Below are positions 25,401 through 36,280 of a stretch of 64,000 nucleotides of DNA, piece after piece. How positions within the stretch are numbered: the first letter of the stretch is position 1; the number at the start of each line of letters is the position of its first letter. The DNA lies in contig CAKTKU010000001.1 in assembly GCA_934572335.1 (NCBI GenBank), positions 124,001 through 188,000 on the forward strand, read 5' to 3'. The notes under the pieces are model-generated. The model worked only from the letters and a program-made list of their open reading frames with translations. It was not told the DNA's origin and did not search any database. The translations under genes and the position numbers were made by a program. Source of the DNA: an uncultured Oscillospiraceae bacterium. Its GTDB lineage: Bacteria; Bacillota; Clostridia; Oscillospirales; Oscillospiraceae.

Positions 25401-28400
25401 ATGAAAAAACGGCTCATCAGTTTCATCATGATGCTGGTTATGCTCGTTTCCCTGTTCTCGGTGTTTGCGACGACCGCATCCGCCGACGCGCAGGTCACCA
25501 CCGTGACCGTCGCGAAGGGAGACACCGTTCTCAGCATCTGCCAGGCGAGGGGTATAGATTTCTATACCTATAAAAACCTGATCATGAAGCTCAACGGCTT
25601 CACAAGCGAGAGCGCCTTCAATAAAATTGCTGTCGGCACGCAGATCAGCCTGCCTGTCAGCAATCAGGCGGCGGCGTCGCTCGCAAACGGCGGCGTCAAC
25701 TCCGCCACGACCGGCACCACCGTTGCCGGCGGCACGACCAGCGGCAGCCTCACGACCGGCACGGTCTCCTCGCTGCCTTCGGGCGACCACGTGGCGTACT
25801 ACCTCGCCACCTACACCGTCGAGAAGGGCGAGACCATCGGCGGCATCTACGGCAGATGGGGTCTGAGCTACAAGACGTATGCAAACCAGATCGTCAAGCT
25901 CAATAACCTCCGTTCCATTAACGCTGTTCAGGCGGGCAAGACCCTTCTCCTGCCCACGACCAACCCCGGTCTCGCGGGCTCGACCTACACCACCGTCATG
26001 GCGCACACCATGCGCTCCGGCGAGAGTGTTTACAACATCATCTGCGGTGATTACGGTCTGAATTACAACAGCGCCCAGGCGATGCTCCAGTCGCTCAACA
26101 ATAGGACGAACCTCGGCGCGTTCCGCGTCGGCGAGATACTTTACATCCCGGTCTCCGGCGTTGTGTCCGTTGACAACACCATCAACGGCGGCACGACCGG
26201 CGGCAACACGACCACCGGCACTGTCAACAACTCCGGCGCCTACAATCTCGTCAGCGAGACGCCGAAAAACGGCAGCTTTGACCTCCAGGTCAGCGGCAAG
26301 AGCGTCAAGACCGCTTCCGCCGGTCAGCTCGTCAATATTGTTGCTGTCCCCGACACGGGCTACGCTGTTGACACCATAAAGGTCAGCAAGGTCGGCGATA
26401 CTGCCACGACCACCACCGTCACCAACAACAGCTTCGTCATGCCCTCGTACTCTGCCATTGTCAGCGTCACGTTCAAGCAGTCGAAGCAGTCCGAGATCAA
26501 GATAGACACCTCCTCCAACGGCGGCATTGTCGCCATGGTCGATAATACGCCTGTCAGCAAGGCATACGCCGGCACGCAGGTCACTATAAAGACCACCCCC
26601 GCCACCGGCTTCATGCTCGACCATGTCAGAGTTACATATAACGATTACCGCGATTCCGTGGCGGTGGAGAACGGCAAGTTCACCATGCCCAACTTCCCCG
26701 TAACGGTCACGGCGACGTTCAAGGTCGACCCCGACTATAACCCCACCAAGGGCAATAGGATCTTCACCGACGTCACCAACGCTACCATCACCGCGAAGAT
26801 CGGCGACACCGTCACCGAGTACGCGAAGGCGGGCGAGCGCGTCACCCTCGAGGTCGCGCCCAAGGATAACTACGTCCTTGAGTCCATCAAGGTCTACTAC
26901 GATAACTTCACCAAGACCGTCGCTATTGACAAGATGAGCTTTGACATGCCGGACAGCCCAGTCACTGTCGTCGCCATTGTCAAGCCCACCTCCAGCGCGA
27001 AGTTTGCCATCAACGTCGCGGAGAACCCCGACGGCAATGTCAAGATTACGGTCGACGGCAAGGAGGTCACCTCCGCGTCTCCCGGACAGACCGTCAAGAT
27101 AGAGGCCAGCTCTACCAAGGCTTACTATTACTATCTCAGCACTGTCAGCAAGGTCGGCGACAGCAGCACGGTCATTAACCTCGGCGAGGGCAACACCTTC
27201 ACGATGCCCGATTACGCGGTCAATGTCAACGTCAAGTTCTATGTCTATCACCGCGTTGTGCTCGACAGCTCCAACGGAACTCTCGGCTCGTTCAACGTCA
27301 CCGCCGCCGGCGGCACGGCCATCACGAGCTGCGGCGCAGGCGTGAAGCTCTACGTGAACACCTGGGGCGTGAAGAGCGGCTACGCGGCCGGCGCGATAAC
27401 TCTGTACTACGCCGACGGCAGCAGCTACACCCTTGTCAACACCAATGAATTCATCATGCCCGACTGCGATGTGCGCGTCCGTGTGGACTTCAAGCCGTCT
27501 GTCAAGCTTGTTGGTCACCCGGCAATCGGCAACAATCCGCTGTATGGCGACGATAAGTGCCCGAACTGGGGCAACAGCTATACCGTACTCGGCCGCACGC
27601 TCAGCGATAAGGCGGGTACTGAGGGCTACACTGTTGAGATGTGGGCCGCTGGCGGCAGCACCATCGTTGTGAGCCCGTCCGCAAACATCGGCTACCAGCT
27701 TGAAAAGATTTATTACGCTTATGATGGCGGCACACCGCAAGAAGTGAAGTGGAACGCACAGACAGGTCAATATCAGTTCGAGCTTCCGAAGCTTGGCGAG
27801 ACGCTTAAGAATAACCGTGTCGACCTGTACGTCAAGTTCAAAGAGATCGCGAACTACAAGGTAACCTCCAATTATCTTGTTATTCCTGAAAAGAACGAGA
27901 CTTGGGGTAAGGTCGAATACATGACCTCTCTTGGTTATACCGACAGTGTCGCGGCTGGCTCCAAGGTCTGGATTCGCGCGTCCACCAAGAGCGAGTATAC
28001 GCTCGACTGGAACAAGGTTCAGATACTTGATGCCTCTGGCAAGCCTATCACCACAAAGTGCAGCTACGATCCCATTGATCACAGCTTCGTGATGCCCGCA
28101 GAGAATGTCACAGTTGACTTTACCGCCGCTGTCACCAACCTCATGCACAACATCTGGTATCAGCGCATCACCTCTGACGGCACCAACATTGCCAAGGGCG
28201 TTATAAAGTGTACCATCGACAATGTCACTTACACCGACTTCACCGGTATGGACGGCATGGGTCAGCTGCTCAACCCGAACAAGGCTCCGCTGTATGTCAA
28301 GGCCGGCACGAGCGTCATCATATCCCACGAATCTCTCCCCGGCTACTATCTCAAGGCTATCAAGGTTTATCCCAAGAATGCCGAAGTGTACGATGAGACC

Positions 28401-30323
28401 ACCGAGATAAAGGTCACGCAGCTCACAGAGACCACCTGCTGCTTCACCATGCCGCTCGAGGACGTCATCATCAGACCCGTCTATAAGGACGATTACTTCA
28501 AGATCGATGCCAAGCCTTCTGAAAACGGCACGTATACCGTTCCTGCAAATGCGCAGCTTACCTATGGCGCGGAGATCACCGACATCAAGCCCGCCGCCGG
28601 TTATAAGCTCGACAGGGTCTACATGAGCTATACCGACGCGAATGGTCTGCTCGTTGAGAAAAAGGTAATCGAGCCTACTTCTGACGGCAAGTACATCGTC
28701 AAGCCCGGTACTCTCCCGCAGAGCGCAGTCACTGTCGAGGTCGAGTTTGTCCCCGTCGCTCAAGGCTTGAAGATAGTCTATGAGTTCGGCAGCGATGAAG
28801 GCAGCGTCAGCCCGACGAACACTTACAAGGTCGATGTTCTGGTCGACGGCGAGAAACAGGCAATCACCAGAGATACCGGTGTAGGGGTCGGTAAGAAAGC
28901 TTACATGGTCGATAGCATCACAGATGGCGTCGAGACCGGCAAGACAGTCATCATCCGCGAGAATCCCAGCGGTAAGGATGAGCGCTTCGAGATCAAGAGT
29001 ATCTGGGTGCTCTACAACTCCAACAGCGATGCGGCCGAAAAGTACACCAACGGTGATTACTACTTCACGATGCCCAATGTCGAGTCCGGCGCCTGCGAGA
29101 TCCATGTCCGCTACGCGCTCAAGGACAGCAACAAGTATGACCTCGTTGCAAATGTCACCGGCGGTAAGATAACCGAAATCAACGATACCAAGATTGATGC
29201 CCCCAATGCTACCGTGGCTATAGGAATTGGCAGCAAGATTAAAGTCAAGGTTGAACCTAATAAAGGATGTGATACAAGTAGTAGTACGGCATATCTTTCT
29301 TATGTAGACTTTGACGGTGTAGAGCATAAAGAGCTTCTTGATGCTGATTTGGATGGTAGCGCATTTGTATTCGAGTTTGGCACAGCAGATAGCAAGAATA
29401 TAGTACCCATTTTGGGCAAGCCGCAATCCGACGTCAAATTCACTCTCGATATACCGGGCGCAAAGAGTCCTGTTACTGCACTTACTGGTGCACCTGCAAT
29501 AAATGTTGATATTGCAGTGCCTCGCGTGGGTGATACTGTTACGGTGACTCCCGCAGACGGCAGCAAGGTCATCAGCAATGTGGTTCTGTGGGGTGACGAT
29601 CCGGCGACTAACAACATCACCGATGCAGTCAAGCCTGTTATCAACGAGACTGGGACATCAGTAACTTTCACTGTGCCCAACAGTGCAGTGTATGTTGCAC
29701 TCACTCTTAAGGACACGCCCGCGACCATCAAGCTCATAACCGTCGGCAGCGGCACGGCAACGATGGCAGTCACTGACCTTATCCCGAACGAGGGAGGCAC
29801 TGTGAAAGCGGGCGACTGCGTCACCGTCACCGCGACAGCCGACAAGGACGCCTATGACGTCGGTTCAAGCCTCAAGGTCGTAGTTGACGGCAAGGAGCTT
29901 ACCTCAATCAAGGATTATGGGAACGGCACATATCAGTTCATCGTGCCCGATGGTGCTAAGAACATCGAGGTCACTGTGACCTTCGCGCTGAACAAGCACG
30001 ATATGAAAATTACACGCGGAGCAGGTGCTGCTGCCGAAGAGGTAGTCAGCGTAAATGAGAAAGAGGTGTTTACCGGAACCTCCGACACTGTCACAGGAAA
30101 GGTAAAAACCGGAGACACTGTAACCGTGAAGCCGAAGGATGCAGGTCTGATCGTCAGCAAGCTGATAGTCACGTACACTGACTCCGACGGTAAAGCTGTG
30201 ACGCTCGATACCGCGGCAACAGTGAAAGACGGCGTCGGCTCTTTCAAAATAGAAAAGCCAATAAAAGAGAGCGGAGTTGTCACGCTTGACATTGAGCTTG
30301 CAACCGCCACGGCGACACCCTAA
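25401..30323 (+). CDS. Giant exported protein: three LysM domains plus tandem beta-repeat modules (LysM-B)
   Basis: A surface protein of 1640 residues. A signal peptide (cleavage near SADA-QV, about 30) is followed by three LysM-like modules (about 31-85, 123-180, 190-245) laid out as in LysM-A and LysM-C. After a Gly/Thr linker (about 250-270) come many repeats of about 80-100 residues of the 'bacterial repeat' (InlB-B/Flg_new-like) type, recognisable by AxxGxxVxIxxxPxxGY followed by FxMPxxxVxVxVxF. No membrane anchor or LPXTG is seen, so attachment is probably through LysM. The start has GGGGGAGC upstream. A stretch near 29206-29420 is distinctly AT-rich with different codons. Function is likely wall-anchored structure or adhesion (inference). 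Confidence 0.85.
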   Translation: MKKRLISFIMMLVMLVSLFSVFATTASADAQVTTVTVAKGDTVLSICQARGIDFYTYKNLIMKLNGFTSESAFNKIAVGTQISLPVSNQAAASLANGGVNSATTGTTVAGGTTSGSLTTGTVSSLPSGDHVAYYLATYTVEKGETIGGIYGRWGLSYKTYANQIVKLNNLRSINAVQAGKTLLLPTTNPGLAGSTYTTVMAHTMRSGESVYNIICGDYGLNYNSAQAMLQSLNNRTNLGAFRVGEILYIPVSGVVSVDNTINGGTTGGNTTTGTVNNSGAYNLVSETPKNGSFDLQVSGKSVKTASAGQLVNIVAVPDTGYAVDTIKVSKVGDTATTTTVTNNSFVMPSYSAIVSVTFKQSKQSEIKIDTSSNGGIVAMVDNTPVSKAYAGTQVTIKTTPATGFMLDHVRVTYNDYRDSVAVENGKFTMPNFPVTVTATFKVDPDYNPTKGNRIFTDVTNATITAKIGDTVTEYAKAGERVTLEVAPKDNYVLESIKVYYDNFTKTVAIDKMSFDMPDSPVTVVAIVKPTSSAKFAINVAENPDGNVKITVDGKEVTSASPGQTVKIEASSTKAYYYYLSTVSKVGDSSTVINLGEGNTFTMPDYAVNVNVKFYVYHRVVLDSSNGTLGSFNVTAAGGTAITSCGAGVKLYVNTWGVKSGYAAGAITLYYADGSSYTLVNTNEFIMPDCDVRVRVDFKPSVKLVGHPAIGNNPLYGDDKCPNWGNSYTVLGRTLSDKAGTEGYTVEMWAAGGSTIVVSPSANIGYQLEKIYYAYDGGTPQEVKWNAQTGQYQFELPKLGETLKNNRVDLYVKFKEIANYKVTSNYLVIPEKNETWGKVEYMTSLGYTDSVAAGSKVWIRASTKSEYTLDWNKVQILDASGKPITTKCSYDPIDHSFVMPAENVTVDFTAAVTNLMHNIWYQRITSDGTNIAKGVIKCTIDNVTYTDFTGMDGMGQLLNPNKAPLYVKAGTSVIISHESLPGYYLKAIKVYPKNAEVYDETTEIKVTQLTETTCCFTMPLEDVIIRPVYKDDYFKIDAKPSENGTYTVPANAQLTYGAEITDIKPAAGYKLDRVYMSYTDANGLLVEKKVIEPTSDGKYIVKPGTLPQSAVTVEVEFVPVAQGLKIVYEFGSDEGSVSPTNTYKVDVLVDGEKQAITRDTGVGVGKKAYMVDSITDGVETGKTVIIRENPSGKDERFEIKSIWVLYNSNSDAAEKYTNGDYYFTMPNVESGACEIHVRYALKDSNKYDLVANVTGGKITEINDTKIDAPNATVAIGIGSKIKVKVEPNKGCDTSSSTAYLSYVDFDGVEHKELLDADLDGSAFVFEFGTADSKNIVPILGKPQSDVKFTLDIPGAKSPVTALTGAPAINVDIAVPRVGDTVTVTPADGSKVISNVVLWGDDPATNNITDAVKPVINETGTSVTFTVPNSAVYVALTLKDTPATIKLITVGSGTATMAVTDLIPNEGGTVKAGDCVTVTATADKDAYDVGSSLKVVVDGKELTSIKDYGNGTYQFIVPDGAKNIEVTVTFALNKHDMKITRGAGAAAEEVVSVNEKEVFTGTSDTVTGKVKTGDTVTVKPKDAGLIVSKLIVTYTDSDGKAVTLDTAATVKDGVGSFKIEKPIKESGVVTLDIELATATATP

Positions 30324-30358
30324 TTCGCTATTTTCCTATCCCCCTAATATAAAACGAA

Positions 30359-30394
30359 AGGCACCCTGCCAACCCAGGGTGTCTTTTGTTTCAT
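30359..30394 (+). terminator. Intrinsic terminator after the giant LysM gene
   Basis: Stem GCACCCTG, loop CCAACC, CAGGGTGT, then CTTTTGTTTC. Confidence 0.75.
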
Positions 30395-30448
30395 TGTTCC
30401 TCCATTCCCCACATCAACAGAATTTTGCGCGAAACGTGTAAAAAGGGC

Positions 30449-30477
30449 TTGCAACCTTAAACAATATGCTGTAAACT
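30449..30477 (+). promoter_or_regulatory. Promoter of the third LysM gene
   Basis: TTGCAA (30449-30454), a 17-bp spacer and TAAACT (30472-30477); GGGGGAA then serves as the ribosome site. Confidence 0.55.
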
Positions 30478-30513
30478 ATATTATGTTTACTAGATGCTTG
30501 GGGGAACAAGACG

Positions 30514-31362
30514 ATGAAAAGAATGACAAAGATGCTTGCGTGTGTGCTGCTGTGCTGCGCGCTGGTCTCCGCGCTGAGCGTGACCGCCTTTGCCGAGGGC
30601 GACGTCGTGTCCGTCACGGTGGCGAGCGGCGACTCGATTTTCGGCATATGCCAGAAGCTCGGCGTTGACTTTTACACGTATAAGAGCATTATAAAAACAC
30701 TCAACGGATTTACGACCGATGCGCAGCTGGATAAGATCGCTGTGGGGCGCGTGTTGTATCTGCCTGCGTCAAATGAGCGCGCCGCGTATCTCACGCAGTC
30801 TTTCGCCGCGACCGGCACGGGCACGACCACCGGCACGGTCGCTCCGGGGACGACGGTGGGCAGCTCGGGTGCGGCTTCACAGCCGAACTGGCGCGATCAG
30901 GTCTACCCCTCCTATTGGAACACCGTTACCACGCCGGCCGGAACTGGAACGGGCAGCGTCGATCCATCCATTACGCTGGCAACGGGTGACACGGTGAAGT
31001 ACTATATCATCCGCCGTACCATCCAGAGCGGCGAGACGCTCACCGGCATATATAACGCCATAGGGCTCAACTACAACACGTTTTCCTCCCAGATACTCAA
31101 GCTCAACAAGCTCTCAAACCTCAACAAGATACGCGCGGGGCAAAGCTTGCTGCTGCCCGTGACGAGCGCGGACGCGCCAGTGTACACTGTGGTGGAGCAC
31201 AAGATAGTCTCCGGCGAGACGGTGACAGGGATATGCTCCGCTTACGGGCTGAATTACAGCTCGTCCAAGTCCATGCTGGAATTTCTCAACCCCGGTATGA
31301 ACTTCGACCGCATCCGCGTGGGCGCGTGCATCTATCTCGCGCTGACGAACACGGCGGTCTGA
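30514..31362 (+). CDS. Exported protein with three LysM domains (LysM-C)
   Basis: A 282-residue paralogue of the two preceding genes. Signal peptide with cleavage near AFA-EG (about 25). LysM-like modules: VTVASGDSIFGICQKLGVD (about 28-80), RRTIQSGETLTGIYNAIGLN (about 165-215) and HKIVSGETVTGICSAYGLN (about 227-278). A Thr/Gly/Pro linker (about 92-150) separates module 1 from modules 2 and 3. There is no enzymatic domain. It has its own promoter and terminator, so it can be expressed separately from LysM-A and LysM-B. Confidence 0.85.
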   Translation: MKRMTKMLACVLLCCALVSALSVTAFAEGDVVSVTVASGDSIFGICQKLGVDFYTYKSIIKTLNGFTTDAQLDKIAVGRVLYLPASNERAAYLTQSFAATGTGTTTGTVAPGTTVGSSGAASQPNWRDQVYPSYWNTVTTPAGTGTGSVDPSITLATGDTVKYYIIRRTIQSGETLTGIYNAIGLNYNTFSSQILKLNKLSNLNKIRAGQSLLLPVTSADAPVYTVVEHKIVSGETVTGICSAYGLNYSSSKSMLEFLNPGMNFDRIRVGACIYLALTNTAV

Positions 31363-31378
31363 ATACCAACACATAGAC

Positions 31379-31414
31379 AAGCCCGCAGGGGGACAGATCC
31401 CTCTGCGGGCTTTT
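31379..31414 (+). terminator. Intrinsic terminator after LysM-C
   Basis: Stem AAGCCCGCAGGGGGA / CCCTCTGCGGGCTT around a short loop, followed by TTTGCG. Confidence 0.8.
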
Positions 31415-31525
31415 GCGCACAGTCTCGGAAATAAAAAAATTTTTTGCGGGGTGCAACATTTTCACGTGCTCAGCCGTATATATGACAGAGCGGTCAAAAA
31501 GACTGCCATGAAAGGAGGCTTAATT

Positions 31526-32080
31526 ATGAAAAGAAATATTATCGCACTTGTTCTCTGCCTTGCCGCAGCGCTCGCCCTTGCCGCGTGTGCCGCGCTCATC
31601 ATATTCGCGGCGCTCTCCGTGTCGGACTTCCGTCGCGCGACGGATACTGCGCCGGAGGAGAGCGCGGATGCGCCGTTCGGAGTCTCTGCCGTATACGGTA
31701 TCGAGGAGTGTGCGGGGCGCGATGAGCTGTCGGAAAAGCTCGGCTTTGATGTGGCGGAGCTTGGCTATCTGCCGTTCGAGGCACAGGAGATCGAGTATTG
31801 CGCCTACTGGGGCGATATGGCGCAGATCAGCTACCGCAGCGGTGATGACGAGGTCACGTTCCGCCAAGCACGCGGGAGCGATGATATATCCGGCGATTAT
31901 AACGTGTATGGGACAGTGCTGACCGTGGAGATAAACGGAGCGGAGGCAGAGCTGCGCGGCAAGGACGGTGAATTCTCCGGCGCGGTGTGGCAGAAGGACG
32001 GATTTGCCTACTCGGTCTCCTGCTCACCCGCAGTACCGCAGGATGAAATACAGAGGATAATAGAGAGCGCGGGAAAATGA
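31526..32080 (+). CDS. Putative lipoprotein / membrane-anchored protein of unknown function
   Basis: 184 residues. It begins MKRNIIALVLCLAAALALAAC, which reads as a lipoprotein signal with a lipobox Cys near 21; the hydrophobic stretch continues (AALIIFAALS), so a simple membrane anchor is the alternative. The soluble part has ELGYLPFEAQEIEYCAYWGD and ends with a short helix, loosely like DUF4367-type exported domains; I do not assign it. AAAGGAGG 8 bases before this ATG selects it over a longer frame beginning at 31451. Convergent with the NUDIX gene with only 3 bp between stops. Confidence 0.75.
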   Translation: MKRNIIALVLCLAAALALAACAALIIFAALSVSDFRRATDTAPEESADAPFGVSAVYGIEECAGRDELSEKLGFDVAELGYLPFEAQEIEYCAYWGDMAQISYRSGDDEVTFRQARGSDDISGDYNVYGTVLTVEINGAEAELRGKDGEFSGAVWQKDGFAYSVSCSPAVPQDEIQRIIESAGK

Positions 32081-32083
32081 TAT

Positions 32084-32569
32084 TCACTCCCTGCCGTGTC
32101 CCACGGGGAGGTCGCGGCCGTTGAGCACGGCGCGCGTGAGCGTGTCGCCGCTGTATGAGAGCTTGAGCAGGAAGAACGGCGCGTCCTCGTCGAGAAGGCG
32201 GAGAAATATCTTATCGCCCTCCCATATCGGCATATCCATCAGCGCGTCTCTGTCGAGCCACTCCAGCACGCCCTCGTCGCACTCGCGGAGACTGCCGGTA
32301 TACTCGCTGCACGTGAAAAGGTGCATATACTCCGTGCCCCACTCGTCGGACACGAACGTCACTATCCCGCGGAAGCGCCAGCGCACCGCCGTCAGGCCGG
32401 TCTCTTCGCGCATCTCGCGCAGCATGCACTCCTCCGGGCTTTCGCCCTCCTCAAACTTGCCGCCGATGCCGATCCACTTGTCGCGGTTCTCGTCGTTCTC
32501 TTTTTTCACGCGGTGCAGCATGAGATAATCCCGCCCGCGCTCGATATAACAAAGCGATGTGTTGCGCAT
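32084..32569 (-). CDS. NUDIX hydrolase (MutT/8-oxo-dGTPase-like)
   Basis: Hydrolyses nucleoside diphosphates linked to another moiety; possibly cleanses oxidised nucleotides. 161 residues from MRNTSLCYIERGRDYLMLHR. The Nudix box GGKFEEGESPEECMLREMREETG (about 36-58) is intact, including the REMREE metal-binding glutamates. It resembles the YjhB/8-oxo-dGTP diphosphatase group. The start is chosen for AAGGGG upstream; a frame extending 30 codons further exists. It lies 26 bp after the alkA-like gene on the same strand, suggesting a small DNA-repair operon. Confidence 0.87.
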   Translation of the reverse strand: MRNTSLCYIERGRDYLMLHRVKKENDENRDKWIGIGGKFEEGESPEECMLREMREETGLTAVRWRFRGIVTFVSDEWGTEYMHLFTCSEYTGSLRECDEGVLEWLDRDALMDMPIWEGDKIFLRLLDEDAPFFLLKLSYSGDTLTRAVLNGRDLPVGHGRE

Positions 32570-32595
32570 AATGCTGTCCCCTTGAGGGTCTCCTC

Positions 32596-33237
32596 TCATT
32601 TTTTGTTCTTCGGTTTGGGGTCGGTTAGTTCGGGTATCGCGCCGCCGGACACAGCCCAAAGATATAAACTCGCGACGCTGCAGCAGGGGCTGAAGCGTCG
32701 GCGGTATTTTTCAAAAAGCTTGCGGTCGATCGCCCGGTGGCGGTAGACCATGCGCAGCCCGCGCTGGATGGCAAGGTCGTCGTAGCTGAAAACATCCGGG
32801 CGCTGCATGCAGAACAGCAGTATCATTTCCGCCGTCCAGACGCCGATGCCTTTCAGACTGCTAAGCGCGCGGATGGCGTCCTCGTCGGACATATGCCAGA
32901 CAGCGTCAAGGTCAAATGCTCCGCTGTGGACCTTCTGGGCAAAATCCGCGATGTACTCCGCCTTGCGGAACGTCATGCCAAGCGCCTGAAGCCGCGGCAC
33001 ACCGGCGGCGATGATTGTCTCCGCGTTCACGTCGCCCAAGGCGTCATGCATACGCTGCCAGATGGTTGCCTGCGCTTTCATGGATATTTGCTGGCCGATG
33101 ATGTGGTGCACGACGGAGGAGAAAAGGTCTGTGTCAACCGTGCGCTCGACATGTCCGACGCGGTCAATGACCTCGCACATGCGATTGTCCTTCTGCCGCA
33201 GGTAGGAAAGCTCCGCCTCGCCGTATTCAAAATACAT
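32596..33237 (-). CDS. DNA-3-methyladenine glycosylase II (AlkA/HhH-GPD family)
   Basis: Base-excision repair of alkylated purines. The 213-residue protein has the HhH-GPD fold: SSVVHHIIGQQISMKAQATI near residues 40-60, the helix-hairpin-helix LKGIGVWTAEMILLF (about 127-142) and the catalytic aspartate in FSYDDLAIQRGLR (about 150). It has no C-terminal iron-sulfur Cys cluster, so it is not an endonuclease III or MutY. Its basic tail (DPKPKNKK) may aid DNA binding. Probably co-transcribed with the NUDIX gene. Confidence 0.9.
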   Translation of the reverse strand: MYFEYGEAELSYLRQKDNRMCEVIDRVGHVERTVDTDLFSSVVHHIIGQQISMKAQATIWQRMHDALGDVNAETIIAAGVPRLQALGMTFRKAEYIADFAQKVHSGAFDLDAVWHMSDEDAIRALSSLKGIGVWTAEMILLFCMQRPDVFSYDDLAIQRGLRMVYRHRAIDRKLFEKYRRRFSPCCSVASLYLWAVSGGAIPELTDPKPKNKK

Positions 33238-33311
33238 GGGTTAATACCTCCGCGTGGTCGTAGACAAATTACGCTATGATTATATCTTAGGAATACAGAC
33301 ATTGCAACAAG

Positions 33312-33345
33312 AAAGCGCCTCCCGGTTTTGGTCCGGGAGGCGCGA
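33312..33345 (-). terminator. Intrinsic terminator after groEL
   Basis: Inverted repeat GCGCCTCCCGG, 7-nt loop, CCGGGAGGCGC; on the minus strand it is followed by TTTCTTGTTG. Confidence 0.8.
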
Positions 33346-33377
33346 TTTACATTATGATGTCCGTTATCTTTGACGGC

Positions 33378-35313
<1,936 letters not shown>

Positions 35314-35353
35314 TGCTTATATACCTCCAAATAATTATTTACTGTTTATCATG

Positions 35354-35380
35354 TTAGCACTCAAACACTGGGAGTGCTAA
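35354..35380 (-). promoter_or_regulatory. CIRCE element (HrcA operator)
   Basis: Perfect TTAGCACTC, 9-bp spacer, GAGTGCTAA, the canonical HrcA repressor site, located just downstream of the groES -10 hexamer. Confidence 0.95.
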
Positions 35381-35388
35381 CGGTGCTT

Positions 35389-35416
35389 ATAATACCACAC
35401 TTTAGATTTTTTTCAA
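35389..35416 (-). promoter_or_regulatory. Promoter of groES-groEL
   Basis: On the minus strand, TTGAAA (35411-35416), a 16-bp spacer and TATTAT (35389-35394), immediately upstream of CIRCE. Confidence 0.7.
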
Positions 35417-35498
35417 GCCCCCTGAGGGCAAATTTGCAAAAAAATTTATTAATTTTTTGTGACAAGTTTTCAAAGTAGTCGTTTGTAAATATATTGGC

Positions 35499-35527
35499 TT
35501 GACAAGCGCAGAATATAATGGTATAGT
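35499..35527 (+). promoter_or_regulatory. Promoter of rubrerythrin
   Basis: Perfect TTGACA (35499-35504), a 17-bp spacer and TATAGT (35522-35527). Confidence 0.85.
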
Positions 35528-35537
35528 ACAAACACAG

Positions 35538-35572
35538 AATAAATCAATAATGATAATCATTATTGATTTATT
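35538..35572 (+). promoter_or_regulatory. Fur/PerR-family-like operator
   Basis: A 16-bp perfect inverted repeat around TAA. Its core ATAATGATAATCATTAT is very close to the classical Fur box. It sits right after the -10, at the expected transcription start, a roadblock position. Before a rubrerythrin gene, PerR is the most likely regulator. Confidence 0.75.
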
Positions 35573-35630
35573 CAGATGGAGATCATAAGTACAATAAAAT
35601 AATGAGGTAAATACGAAAGGAAGCACGAAC

Positions 35631-36170
35631 ATGAGCAGCAAATACGCAGGCACGCAGACCGAAAAGAACCTTATGGCGGCATTCTCCGGCGAGAGCGAGG
35701 CACGCAACAAGTACACCTATTTTGCTAGCAAGGCAAAGAAGGACGGCTTTGAGCAGATAGCGGCGCTCTTCCTCAAGACTGCGGAGAACGAGAAGGAGCA
35801 CGCGAAGCTCTGGTTCAAGGAGCTCAACGGCATCGGCAGCACGGCGGAAAACCTCCTCGCGGCGGCGCAGGGCGAAAACTACGAATGGACAGATATGTAC
35901 GAGGGCTTCGCGAAGACCGCGGAGGAAGAGGGCTTCCCGGAGCTTGCCGCGCGCTTCCGCCTTGTGGGCGAGATAGAGAAGCACCATGAGGAGCGCTACC
36001 GCGCGCTGCTGCACAATGTGGAGGCACAGGAGGTCTTTGCCAAGAGCGAGGTGAAGGTGTGGGAGTGCCGCAACTGCGGTCACATCGTCGTCGGCACGAA
36101 GGCACCGGACGTCTGCCCGACGTGCAATCACCCGCAGAGCTACTTCGAGGTCCACGCAGAGAACTACTAA
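35631..36170 (+). CDS. rbr: Rubrerythrin
   Basis: A non-haem diiron peroxidase that reduces H2O2 in anaerobes. 179 residues: a four-helix ferritin-like domain with ligands in [11 protein letters not shown] (E..E) and ENEKEHAK (ExxH, about 52-60), a second pair in [10 protein letters not shown], and a C-terminal rubredoxin-like domain with two CxxC pairs (CRNC and CPTC, about 145-165) for the Fe(SCys)4 site. GAAAGGAAG precedes the ATG. A strong promoter and a Fur/PerR-like operator indicate peroxide or iron control. Confidence 0.95.
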   Translation: MSSKYAGTQTEKNLMAAFSGESEARNKYTYFASKAKKDGFEQIAALFLKTAENEKEHAKLWFKELNGIGSTAENLLAAAQGENYEWTDMYEGFAKTAEEEGFPELAARFRLVGEIEKHHEERYRALLHNVEAQEVFAKSEVKVWECRNCGHIVVGTKAPDVCPTCNHPQSYFEVHAENY

Positions 36171-36183
36171 TATACCACTTTTC

Positions 36184-36214
36184 AAAAAAGCTCGCCGGTC
36201 GGCGAGCTTTTTTG
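36184..36214 (+). terminator. Intrinsic terminator after rubrerythrin
   Basis: AAAAAGCTCGCC, loop GGTC, GGCGAGCTTTTT, then TTGTGG. Confidence 0.85.
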
Positions 36215-36280
36215 TGGCGCTTTTTGAAATAGTATGGTACAATAGCAGCCGAAAAATTCAAGGGAACCGAGGTCCAGACT

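Noticed and set aside
25335..29426. A 1363-codon open frame on the minus strand
   Set aside because: It is antisense to the giant LysM gene, which has a signal peptide, three LysM modules and regular repeats. The long antisense frame is a product of GC-rich codon structure.
35538..35572. Reading the rubrerythrin palindrome as a terminator
   Set aside because: It is AT-rich, sits immediately after a strong promoter and has a Fur-box core, so an operator is the better explanation.
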